Under the pieces are notes generated by a model. That model ran no database searches and was not told the origin of the DNA. It was given only the letters and a program-made list of their open reading frames with translations. The position numbers were made by a program, and so were the translations under genes. Below, in pieces: positions 1 to 5,048 of a stretch of 5,048 nt of DNA. Source of the stretch: Longimicrobiales bacterium (GTDB lineage Bacteria; Gemmatimonadota; Gemmatimonadetes; Longimicrobiales; Gaopeijiaceae). The stretch covers positions 1 through 5,048 of the forward strand of contig JANQME010000261.1 of assembly GCA_028280205.1 (NCBI GenBank). Reading direction: 5' to 3'. Position 1 is the first letter of the stretch, and each line of letters starts with the position of its first letter.

Positions 1-120
1 CGACGCCGCGTCGACCGCCACCCCCACCCCGGTCGCGCCCCCGCCGATCACCACCACGTCCCAGGGCGTGCCGGACTCCGCTCGCCGGCGGATCGCCTCC
101 AGCGACTGCTCGCGCTTCAT
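1..120 (-). CDS. glpD: FAD-dependent oxidoreductase, N-terminal 40 codons only; probably glycerol-3-phosphate dehydrogenase
   Basis: Only the first 40 residues are inside the window; the gene continues past the left edge. Reading leftward from ATG at 120, a short basic and polar lead (MKREQSLEAIRRR) is followed by W20-D21-V22-V23-V24-I25 and then G26-G27-G28-A29-T30-G31. This is the GxGxxG dinucleotide-binding turn that grips the FAD ADP moiety. The run IGGGATGVGVAVDAAS is very typical of aerobic glycerol-3-phosphate dehydrogenases (GlpD/GlpA), which oxidise sn-glycerol-3-phosphate to dihydroxyacetone phosphate at the membrane and pass electrons to quinone. Other FAD-dependent oxidoreductases of the DAO fold share the motif, so the exact substrate is inferred. 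The start is supported by the normal distance to the Rossmann motif. The ribosome-binding site is poor: AGAGG lies almost against the ATG, and AGGCAGG lies about 10 bases upstream. Confidence 0.72.
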   Translation of the reverse strand, partial: MKREQSLEAIRRRAESGTPWDVVVIGGGATGVGVAVDAAS

Positions 121-267
121 GCCTCTAAGGCCTGCCTGAGGGGTGCGGGGAACAGGCCGGCCAATCTACCCCGACGAGCTTCGCTCCGCCCCCCGAGGTG
201 GGAGGGCGGAGCGGATCCGCTCGAGCCGTGCTGCCGCGGGTGCCGCGGCCGTGAAATCAGTTGCGGA
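121..267. other. Intergenic region between the secreted-protein gene and the glpD-like gene
   Basis: This 147-base gap separates two leftward genes and must carry any leader or promoter of the glpD-like gene. It contains a strong hairpin at 183-212, an overlapping 14-bp perfect palindrome GAGCGGATCCGCTC at 209-222, and a directly repeated TGCCGCGG at 232-239 and 241-248. A leftward TAGATT at about 163-168 could serve as a -10 box, but no convincing -35 box sits at the right distance. I see no coding signal in it. Confidence 0.6.
183..212 (-). terminator. Strong GC hairpin downstream of the secreted-protein gene, possible terminator
   Basis: GCTCCGCCC at 183-191 is perfectly complementary to GGGCGGAGC at 204-212. 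Two further C-G pairs form inside the loop after one mismatch. The stem begins about 55 bases past the stop codon of the leftward gene ending at 268, where a terminator would be expected. No T-run follows on the leftward strand, so it does not meet the standard intrinsic-terminator pattern. It could instead be a transcript-stabilising stem or part of the 5' leader of the glpD-like gene. It overlaps the 209-222 palindrome, so the two structures would compete. Confidence 0.3.
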
Positions 268-278
268 TCAGTTGCGGA
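257..278. repeat. Perfect 11-bp tandem duplication across a stop codon
   Basis: TCAGTTGCGGA occurs twice head to tail, at 257-267 and 268-278. On the leftward strand the right-hand copy encodes the last residues Arg-Asn and the TGA stop of the secreted protein. The left-hand copy falls just after that stop, in the untranslated region. The duplication leaves the protein end unchanged and looks like a slippage or short tandem duplication. Confidence 0.85.
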
Positions 279-672
279 CCTCGACCCGGGTCTCGGTCAG
301 ATCGGGTTCCACCCAGACGCGGATTTCGGTCCGGCCTCGGAGATGGAGCGCTCTACTCCGTACCGCTTCCCCGGTCGCCGCCGGCGACCACACGGGCTCG
401 TCGACGACCACCTTGAGAATCACCGGCCGGCCGTCGATCGCGAAGCGGTCGAGGTCGTATCCGGCCGCCCGACTCGGGCGCAGTCGCCCGAGCGAGTGGT
501 GGCGTCCGTCCGGGTCGACCAGGAGCACCCGGATCCGGTATGGGTGGTTGTTGACCACGTGGACCTCGGGCTCCGGATCCGGAGTGGGTCGTAGTCCTTC
601 GGCGGCCACAGCCGGCACCGCGGCGAGCATCGCGGCGGCGAAGACCGCCGCGGATCGGATGTACGTCTTCAC
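268..672 (-). CDS. Small secreted (periplasmic) protein of unknown function, 134 aa
   Basis: The product is 134 residues starting at GTG (670-672). A textbook ribosome-binding site, GAGGAGG, lies six bases upstream and decides the start. Residues 1-24 form a Sec signal peptide: a K and R at the N-terminus, a hydrophobic core (AAVFAAAMLAAVPAV) and an AVAA cleavage site before E25. The mature protein is about 110 residues. It begins with a proline/acid-rich linker (26-36), followed by alternating beta-type stretches: VHVVNN (37-42), YRIRVLLVD (45-53), a DGR turn, LGRL (61-64), VILKVVVDEP (84-93) and TEIRVWVEPD (115-124). There is no cysteine, lipobox or recognisable catalytic motif. The pattern suggests a small all-beta domain. 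Similar 'NN...V.V...G....LG' exported proteins occur in some high-GC phyla, from memory only. It lies 86 bases downstream of the dehydrogenase gene on the same strand and may share its transcript. No function can be assigned. Confidence 0.82.
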   Translation of the reverse strand: MKTYIRSAAVFAAAMLAAVPAVAAEGLRPTPDPEPEVHVVNNHPYRIRVLLVDPDGRHHSLGRLRPSRAAGYDLDRFAIDGRPVILKVVVDEPVWSPAATGEAVRSRALHLRGRTEIRVWVEPDLTETRVEVRN

Positions 673-678
673 GTCGAA

Positions 679-685
679 CCTCCTC
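679..685 (-). promoter_or_regulatory. Strong Shine-Dalgarno sequence for the secreted-protein gene
   Basis: Read leftward, GAGGAGG is followed by six bases and then GTG. This is the best ribosome-binding site in the window. It fixes the start at the GTG, even though the open frame extends far upstream without a stop. Confidence 0.8.
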
Positions 686-758
686 GTCTTCGTCGCTGGC
701 CCACGCTCATCGGTGAGGCGAGCCGCACCCGGAGTACAGGAAGGGGAACGAGCCCGGC

Positions 759-1691
759 TCAGGCGGCCGGCCCGACGAGCTGCCGGCTGTGCGCGTCGAG
801 CGCGTCGACGAGCCCGTCGTCGTGGACCTGCGGGTTCGGGGAGCGCATGGGCCAGCCGCCTCCGTCCAGCGCGCGGTCGCGGTAGCGACCGATCTGGCTG
901 AAGTATGCGCCCGGATGCTCCTCCACCTCGGGCGCGAGGAGCGTGTACAGTGAGGTCTGCGCTCCCTCCCACGGCTCGATCATCCCCGCGGCGCGCAGGA
1001 AGGGCCGCAGGATCGTGTCCTGGGCCCACACCGGCAGGCTGTGGCGGATGAGGCGGGTGCGCACCCAGCCCGGATGCAGGCTCACCGCGGTCACGCCCGT
1101 CCCGTCCAGACGCTTCGCGAGGGCCCGGGCGTGCAGGACGTTCGCGAGCTTCGCCTGGGCGTACGCCTTCCATCCGTCGTACGCTCGCCGCTCGAAGTGA
1201 AGGTCGTCCAGCACGACCTCGCCCGTGCGCTTCTGGGCGACGTCGTGGTAGCAGCTCGACACGTTCACGACCCGGGACGGGGCGGAGGCGCGAAGTCGGT
1301 CGAGGAGGAGCTCGGTCAGCAGGTAGTGGCCGAGATGGTTGATCCCGATCTGCGTCTCGAAGCCGTCCTTCGTTCGACCCTCCGACGTGTTCATCACTCC
1401 GGCGTTGTTGAGCAGCCCGTCGATGCGCCGGTCCGCAGCGAGCAGCGTATCCGCGCACCGGCGAACCGAAGCGAGGTCGCCGAGATCGAGGGCGACTACG
1501 TCGACGGAGCCGGGCCCGTCCAGCTCCGCGGCCACGGACCGAGCGTCGTCGGGCCGGCGGACCGCCAGGGTGACGTCGGCGCCCTGGGCCACGAGCTGGC
1601 TCGCGGTGACGCGGCCGATTCCCGAGTTCGCGCCGGTGACGACGTAGCGACGCCCGGTGAGGTCGGTGTGCAGGAGCTCGGGTGGAGCCAT
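759..1691 (-). CDS. Short-chain dehydrogenase/reductase (retinol-dehydrogenase-like SDR)
   Basis: The product is a 310-residue cytosolic NAD(P)-dependent oxidoreductase of the classical SDR fold. Visible motifs, in order (ATG at 1691 as residue 1): cofactor-binding TGANSGIG (19-26); R45-R46 after beta-2, favouring NADP(H); D69-L70; NNAG (95-98); active-site N118; V-S-S with S146; Y177-x-x-x-K181 (YAQAK); and HPGWVRT (206-212) after beta-6. The whole Asn-Ser-Tyr-Lys catalytic tetrad is present, so the enzyme should be active. Overall layout and length resemble retinol dehydrogenase/WWOX-type SDRs, which act on aldehydes, ketones or secondary alcohols; the true substrate is unknown. The start is uncertain. 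In-frame options are GTG 1745, ATG 1706 and ATG 1691, none with a good Shine-Dalgarno sequence. I chose 1691 because it puts the cofactor motif at the usual distance from the N-terminus. The gene diverges from a TetR gene and is probably repressed by it. Confidence 0.93.
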   Translation of the reverse strand: MAPPELLHTDLTGRRYVVTGANSGIGRVTASQLVAQGADVTLAVRRPDDARSVAAELDGPGSVDVVALDLGDLASVRRCADTLLAADRRIDGLLNNAGVMNTSEGRTKDGFETQIGINHLGHYLLTELLLDRLRASAPSRVVNVSSCYHDVAQKRTGEVVLDDLHFERRAYDGWKAYAQAKLANVLHARALAKRLDGTGVTAVSLHPGWVRTRLIRHSLPVWAQDTILRPFLRAAGMIEPWEGAQTSLYTLLAPEVEEHPGAYFSQIGRYRDRALDGGGWPMRSPNPQVHDDGLVDALDAHSRQLVGPAA

Positions 1692-1756
1692 GAGAGGACG
1701 AGGCATTCGGCACGCTCGCTTGCAGCAGGTGGGATCGGGGACCACGATAGGTGACG

Positions 1757-1781
1757 GCCGTTCTCATAATAAGAGAACGGC
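1757..1781. promoter_or_regulatory. 25-bp palindrome, probable TetR-family operator
   Basis: The arms GCCGTTCTC (1757-1765) and GAGAACGGC (1773-1781) are exact inverted repeats around the 7-base centre ATAATAA. Two of the three centre pairs also match, giving near-perfect dyad symmetry. Size and symmetry suit a site for one or two TetR-type dimers. The AT-rich centre contrasts with the GC-rich surroundings. It sits 23 bases before the TetR start codon and covers the -10 box and part of the spacer of the leftward promoter, so binding should block transcription of the dehydrogenase. Binding by the neighbouring TetR protein is inferred from position and symmetry. Confidence 0.75.
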
Positions 1782-1794
1782 GTTCATTTACCAA
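1766..1794 (-). promoter_or_regulatory. Leftward sigma-70-type promoter for the dehydrogenase gene
   Basis: On the minus strand TTGGTA (1794-1789) is followed by a 17-base spacer and TATTAT (1771-1766), close to TTGACA and TATAAT. Transcription would begin near 1759, upstream of every candidate start of the dehydrogenase. The -10 box is at the centre of the palindrome at 1757-1781. No equally good rightward promoter is visible for the TetR gene; CATAAT at 1765-1770 could be its -10, but it lacks a recognisable -35. Confidence 0.65.
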
Positions 1795-1803
1795 CGGGGC
1801 TCG

Positions 1804-2508
1804 ATGTCCGAAGGCGATTCGTCCGGGACGCCGTCGTTCCAGCGCGCCCGCACCCGGCCGCAGAAGGCGGAACGCGAGCGGGCTCTGATCGACGCCGCGC
1901 GGGAGTCGCTCGAGCAGGGCACCGACCCGTGGGCGCTCAGCCTGGCCGAGGTCGCCCGCCGGGCCGGCATGGCCAAGTCCAACGTCTACAGGTACTTCGG
2001 CGGCCTCGAATCGGTGCTGCTCGCGGTGCTCGCGGACGAGTGGCTCGCCTTCGGCGAAGCGGTCGGTCGGCGGATGGACGCGGCGGTGTCCGCCGGCGCA
2101 CGCGGGCCGGACGAGCTGGCCGGGCTCCTTTCGGCGTCGTTCGCGCATCGCCCGCTCCTGTGCCAGCTTCAGAGCGCGCTCCCGACGATCATGGAGCGCA
2201 ACCTCGATCCCGAAGAGGTGGCGACCTTCAAGCGGGACGGGTTGCACCTCGTGGACGAGCTCGCCCGCGGGATGCAGAGGGTCGAACCCCGGCTCACCGT
2301 TCGGGAGCACGGCGCCGTGATCCGCGTCATGCTCGTCCTCGTGGGTGGGTTGTGGCCGCTGGCACACCCCCGGGCTCCCGAACGTTCGGGAAACGGGCCG
2401 CCGATCGAGCCGGACGATGCGGTCGTGGCGCTCCGCTTCGAGTTCGAATCCGACCTGCACGACGCGCTCGCGCGGGTGCTGCGCGGCAGCCGCGCCACTT
2501 CGGGGTAG
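1804..2508 (+). CDS. TetR/AcrR-family transcriptional regulator
   Basis: The product is a 234-residue cytosolic repressor-type DNA-binding protein. After a polar 20-residue tail, residues 21-38 form helix 1 (KAERERALIDAARESLEQ). The helix-turn-helix follows at 46-65 (SLAEVARRAGMAKSNVYRYF), and helix 4 begins at G66-G67-L68-E69-S70. This is the standard TetR N-terminal domain, with the YRYF recognition-helix end. The C-terminal ligand-binding and dimerisation part (about 75-234) is helical and contains HRPLLCQLQSALPTIMERNL (105-124) and a following FKRDG stretch, seen in one subgroup of TetR proteins. The ligand cannot be read from sequence. ATG 1804 is preceded by a weak GGGG Shine-Dalgarno sequence. 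An upstream in-frame extension to 1657 would run through the operator and is not credible. Being divergent from the dehydrogenase with a palindrome between them, it most likely represses that gene and perhaps itself. Confidence 0.93.
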   Translation: MSEGDSSGTPSFQRARTRPQKAERERALIDAARESLEQGTDPWALSLAEVARRAGMAKSNVYRYFGGLESVLLAVLADEWLAFGEAVGRRMDAAVSAGARGPDELAGLLSASFAHRPLLCQLQSALPTIMERNLDPEEVATFKRDGLHLVDELARGMQRVEPRLTVREHGAVIRVMLVLVGGLWPLAHPRAPERSGNGPPIEPDDAVVALRFEFESDLHDALARVLRGSRATSG

Positions 2509-2554
2509 CAGCCCCCCGTTCCGTCTCCGCTCTCCATTCCGCGAGCTCGCCAGC

Positions 2555-4384
2555 GTGCACGAATCCATCCTCACCGGCCTCGTCGCGGTCGCCGTCCTGG
2601 GCGCTCTCGCCCAGTGGATTGGCTGGCGACTGCGCTTCCCGGCGATCCTGCTCCTGATCCTCTTCGGGATCGCGGCGGGACCGGAGGGGCTGGGGCTGGT
2701 GCACACGGACGAGATGTTCGGCGAGCTGCTGCTGCCCTTCGTGTCGATCGCGGTCGCGATCCTCCTCTTCGAAGGCGCGCTCACGCTCCACCTGCCCGAG
2801 CTGGGCAGCTCGCTGGCGATCGTGGCGAAGCTCGTGACGATCGGGACGGCGGCCACGTGGGTCATGGGCGCCGCGCTGGCGCACTTCCTCCTCGACTTCT
2901 CCTGGCCACTCGCCGTCCTCGCGGGCGCGATCCTGACGGTGACCGGACCCACGGTCGTCATTCCGCTTCTGCGTCAGATCCGACCCACCGGGGCCGGCGG
3001 CGTGATCCTCAAGTGGGAGGGGATCCTCATCGATCCCATCGGGGCGGTCCTCGCGGTTCTGGTCTTCGAAGGGCTCGTGGAGGGGGGTGCTCTGCCGGAG
3101 TTCGCCGGAATCCTGCGCACGCTCTTCTCCGGCACGGTGTTCGGGGCCATCCCCGCGGTCGCGCTCGTGATCTGCCTCCAGCGCTACTGGATTCCGGATC
3201 ACCTCCACAGCGCGGCGGCGCTCGCGCTCGCGCTCTCGGGCTACGCCGCGGCCAACGTCTTCCAGCACGAAGCCGGGCTGCTCGCGGTGACGGTGATGGG
3301 GGTGATTCTGGCGAACCAGCGCCGGGTCGACATCAGCCACATCACGGAGTTCAAGGAGAACCTCCAGGTCCTCCTCATCTCCACGCTCTTCATCCTGCTC
3401 TCGGCGAGGGTCCGCTTCGCGGACGTTCAGAACCTCGCCGTCCCGGAGTTCCTCTTCCTGGGGCTGCTGGTGCTCGTGGTGCGCCCACTCGCGGTCGCTC
3501 TGTGCACCTTCGGCTCCGACGTGGCCCGGCGCGACCGGATCTTCATCTCGGCGATGGCCCCGCGCGGCGTGGTCGCTGCCGCGGTGACGGCCGTCTTCGC
3601 TCTGCGACTCGAGCAGGAGGGCTTCGCGGGGGCGGAGGAGCTGGTACCGATCGTCTTCTTCGTGATCGCCGGATCGGTCGCGATTTACGGGGTCATCGGG
3701 CGTCCGCTCGCGATCCGACTGGGGCTCGCCGAACGCAACCCGAGCGGCGTCGTGATCGTGGGCGCGCATGCGGTCGGCCGCGCGCTCGGGCGCCACCTCC
3801 ACCTCCTGGACATCCCCGTCCTCATGGTGGACACGAATCTCCGGCGCATCCGGCAGGCGCGCATGGACGGGCTCCGCACGTACCACGGAAGTGTGCTGAC
3901 CGACGAGGCGGAGGTCGCCCTCGAGCTGCCCGGGATCGGGAAGCTCTTCGCGATGACGTCCAACGATGACGTGAACGCCTTCTCGGCGATGCACTTCGTG
4001 TACCTCTTCGGGCGTGAGAACCTCTACCAGGTGGCCCCGTCCCGGAAGCCGAGCGAGGGTCCGTCGGAGCTGAGCCCGGACCAGCGGGCAAGGGTCCTCT
4101 TCGGCACCGACCTCACGTTGGAGGAGCTGCACCGCCGCATGGGAGGGGGGCAGGAGCTTCGTGCGACGCCGCTCACGGAGAAGTTCGGCACCCGTGAATG
4201 GCGGCAAGAGCACGGGGACGACGCCGTCCCGCTCCTGTCCGTGTCGGAGGACGGCGTGGTCTCGGTCGCGACGGCCGACACGTCCTTCGAACCGAAGGCC
4301 GGAGATACGCTCCTGGGCCTGGTACCGGAAGACGGCACGGTGCCCCGGGCGAGGCCTCGGCGGATCGGGAGTGCGGCAGGCTGA
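2555..4384 (+). CDS. CPA1-type cation:proton antiporter with C-terminal RCK/TrkA-N domain
   Basis: The product is a 609-residue inner-membrane antiporter that would exchange Na+ or K+ for H+. Residues 1-392 carry roughly 12-13 hydrophobic segments of the NhaP/CPA1 fold. Key positions are LLFEG with E73, T130-G131-P132-TVVIPLL (the unwound helix), W154-E155-G-I-L-I159-D160-P161 (ion-site Glu and Asp), and APRG with R337. Residues 398-495 form a Rossmann domain of the RCK/TrkA-N type, with GAHAVGRALG at 403-412 and an acidic D426 at the end of beta-2, which typically selects NAD(H) in the family. Residues 555-592 (ending FEPKAGDTLLGLV) resemble the TrkA-C ligand domain. The cytoplasmic part probably gates transport by nucleotide or metabolite binding. 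GTG 2555 is chosen because it opens directly before the first membrane helix; the frame upstream lies inside the TetR gene. The Shine-Dalgarno sequence is weak. The gene starts 46 bases after the TetR gene, so cotranscription is possible. Ion specificity is unknown. Confidence 0.92.
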   Translation: MHESILTGLVAVAVLGALAQWIGWRLRFPAILLLILFGIAAGPEGLGLVHTDEMFGELLLPFVSIAVAILLFEGALTLHLPELGSSLAIVAKLVTIGTAATWVMGAALAHFLLDFSWPLAVLAGAILTVTGPTVVIPLLRQIRPTGAGGVILKWEGILIDPIGAVLAVLVFEGLVEGGALPEFAGILRTLFSGTVFGAIPAVALVICLQRYWIPDHLHSAAALALALSGYAAANVFQHEAGLLAVTVMGVILANQRRVDISHITEFKENLQVLLISTLFILLSARVRFADVQNLAVPEFLFLGLLVLVVRPLAVALCTFGSDVARRDRIFISAMAPRGVVAAAVTAVFALRLEQEGFAGAEELVPIVFFVIAGSVAIYGVIGRPLAIRLGLAERNPSGVVIVGAHAVGRALGRHLHLLDIPVLMVDTNLRRIRQARMDGLRTYHGSVLTDEAEVALELPGIGKLFAMTSNDDVNAFSAMHFVYLFGRENLYQVAPSRKPSEGPSELSPDQRARVLFGTDLTLEELHRRMGGGQELRATPLTEKFGTREWRQEHGDDAVPLLSVSEDGVVSVATADTSFEPKAGDTLLGLVPEDGTVPRARPRRIGSAAG

Positions 4385-4391
4385 GGGCGCG

Positions 4392-4420
4392 TTGACCCTC
4401 CACACCCCCTCCGCTAGCGT
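4392..4420 (+). promoter_or_regulatory. Candidate sigma-70-type promoter for ychF
   Basis: TTGACC (4392-4397) matches the -35 consensus at five of six bases. It is followed by exactly 17 bases and TAGCGT (4415-4420), which keeps the three most conserved -10 positions (T, A and final T). It lies in the 92-base gap between the antiporter stop and the ychF start and would give a leader of about 50 bases. The -10 is weak in its middle, so the call is tentative. Confidence 0.45.
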
Positions 4421-4476
4421 CCCGCGTCCTCCGGGCGGGGCCGACCCGTCCCGCATCGCCCGCCGCCGCGGAATTC

Positions 4477-5048
4477 ATGCTCAAGGTCGGAATCGTGGGG
4501 CTTCCCAACGTCGGGAAGTCGTCGCTGTTCAACGCCCTCACGGCCCAGGGCGCGCCGTCGGAGAACTACCCGTTCTGCACCGTGGAGCCGAACGTCGGCA
4601 TGGTCGAGGTGCCCGATGCGCGTCTCGACCGGATCCACGAGCTCATGCGGTCGAAGTCGCGGGTGCCGACCGTGATCCAGTTCGTGGACATCGCGGGCCT
4701 GGTGAAGGGCGCCTCCGAGGGTGAGGGCCTGGGAAACAAGTTCTTGGGCAACATCCGGGAGGTGGACGCGATCGCCCACGTGCTCCGCTGCTTCGACGAC
4801 CCCGACGTCACACACGTGCTCGGGGACGTGGACCCGGTGCGCGACCGGGAGATCGTCGAGACCGAGCTGGCGCTCGCCGACCTCGAGACCGTGGAGCGCC
4901 GGCTCGAGCGCGTGGCGAAGAAGGCCAAGTCCGGTGACAAGGAGGCGGTCCGCGAGGCGTCCGTCCTCGACCGGTGCCTGGATGCGCTCACCGAGGGCCG
5001 CCCGATCCGCCTCCTCGGGCTGAACGCCGAAGACACGAGGATCCTCAA
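4477..5048 (+). CDS. ychF: Redox-regulated ATPase YchF (OLA1/Obg-family), N-terminal 190 codons
   Basis: The gene starts at ATG 4477 and runs off the right edge. The family is about 365 residues, so roughly half is present. The P-loop GLPNVGKSS is at residues 8-16; the switch I region, with N30-Y31-P32-F33-C34-T35 and EPNVG, follows. The G3 segment FVDIAGLVKGASEGEGLGN, including D71-I-A-G74, is at 69-87. The helical coiled-coil insertion starts around residue 125 with TELALADLETVERR. These features are diagnostic of YchF, a ribosome-associated, ATP-preferring member of the Obg-related TRAFAC GTPases implicated in translation and oxidative-stress response. The hydrophobic residue typical of this group replaces the catalytic Gln after the G3 motif. 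The ATG is preceded by a weak GCGGAA Shine-Dalgarno sequence and matches the usual family start (short lead before GIVGLPNVGKS). Identification is firm; nothing indicates a functional link to the upstream antiporter. Confidence 0.97.
   Translation, partial: MLKVGIVGLPNVGKSSLFNALTAQGAPSENYPFCTVEPNVGMVEVPDARLDRIHELMRSKSRVPTVIQFVDIAGLVKGASEGEGLGNKFLGNIREVDAIAHVLRCFDDPDVTHVLGDVDPVRDREIVETELALADLETVERRLERVAKKAKSGDKEAVREASVLDRCLDALTEGRPIRLLGLNAEDTRIL

Noticed and set aside
1041..1754. A plus-strand open frame opposite the SDR gene.
   Set aside because: It is antisense to a well-supported SDR with all catalytic motifs, and its product has no recognisable features.
1657..1803. N-terminal extension of the TetR gene.
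   Set aside because: It would cross the promoter and palindrome and part of the divergent SDR gene. The normal TetR length and helix-turn-helix position fit ATG 1804.
2345..2554. N-terminal extension of the antiporter by 70 codons to an ATG at 2345.
   Set aside because: It overlaps most of the TetR C-terminus, encodes a basic low-complexity stretch and is not part of the family. GTG 2555 directly precedes the first membrane helix.
268..2961. A 897-codon open frame on the minus strand.
   Set aside because: Only its last 134 codons form a gene, with a strong ribosome-binding site and signal peptide. The rest runs out of frame through the SDR gene and antisense to the TetR and antiporter genes, with low-complexity Arg/Ala/Pro/Gly composition typical of a high-GC shadow.
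2614..3969. A plus-strand 451-codon open frame inside the antiporter gene.
   Set aside because: It is in another frame of the same strand, with Arg/Gly/Ala/Pro-rich low-complexity product and no motif; the antiporter frame explains the region.
4421..4439. CCCGC/GCGGG inverted repeat as a terminator after the antiporter.
   Set aside because: The stem is only 5 bp with a 9-base loop and no T-run, and such pairings are expected by chance in this base composition.
2327..4456. A 709-codon open frame on the minus strand opposite the antiporter.
   Set aside because: The translation is dominated by Arg, Glu, Asp and His with no domain pattern. It is antisense to a clear antiporter gene, and GC-biased codon use explains the lack of stops.

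Overview
The window is GC-rich bacterial chromosomal DNA with tightly packed, ordinary-looking genes. There is no insertion sequence, CRISPR array, RNA gene or phage gene that I can recognise. GC content is very high throughout, and long open frames opposite the real genes are a by-product of that. The small exported protein has a 'NN-x-x-x-R-V-x-V' start and a 'LGRL' turn, a style I associate with Gemmatimonadota-type genomes. That taxonomic guess is weak; another high-GC soil or marine phylum is possible.

The layout has two arms diverging from about position 1760. Leftward (minus strand) lie a short-chain dehydrogenase/reductase (759-1691), a small secreted protein of unknown function (268-672), a 147-base gap with a strong hairpin, and the first 40 codons of an FAD-dependent oxidoreductase that looks like glycerol-3-phosphate dehydrogenase (1-120, running off the left edge). 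Rightward (plus strand) lie a TetR-family repressor (1804-2508), a CPA1-type cation/proton antiporter with a C-terminal NAD-binding RCK/TrkA-N domain (2555-4384), and the first 190 codons of the universal P-loop ATPase YchF (4477-5048, running off the right edge).

The most informative non-coding element is the 112-base divergent spacer between the dehydrogenase and the TetR gene. It holds a 25-bp near-perfect palindrome with 9-bp arms. The palindrome sits on the -10 box of a good leftward promoter (TTGGTA, 17 bases, TATTAT). This is the classic arrangement of a TetR-type repressor controlling a divergently transcribed enzyme, and probably itself. The inducer is unknown. The antiporter follows the repressor by 46 bases with no visible promoter, so it may be cotranscribed with it. 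YchF has its own candidate promoter (TTGACC, 17 bases, TAGCGT).

I found no clearly new biological system. The points most worth checking are the repressor-operator-reductase module and the altered ion-site motifs of the antiporter (Thr-Gly-Pro where Thr-Asp-Pro is usual, and Ile-Asp where Asn-Asp is usual), combined with its fused nucleotide-sensing domain.
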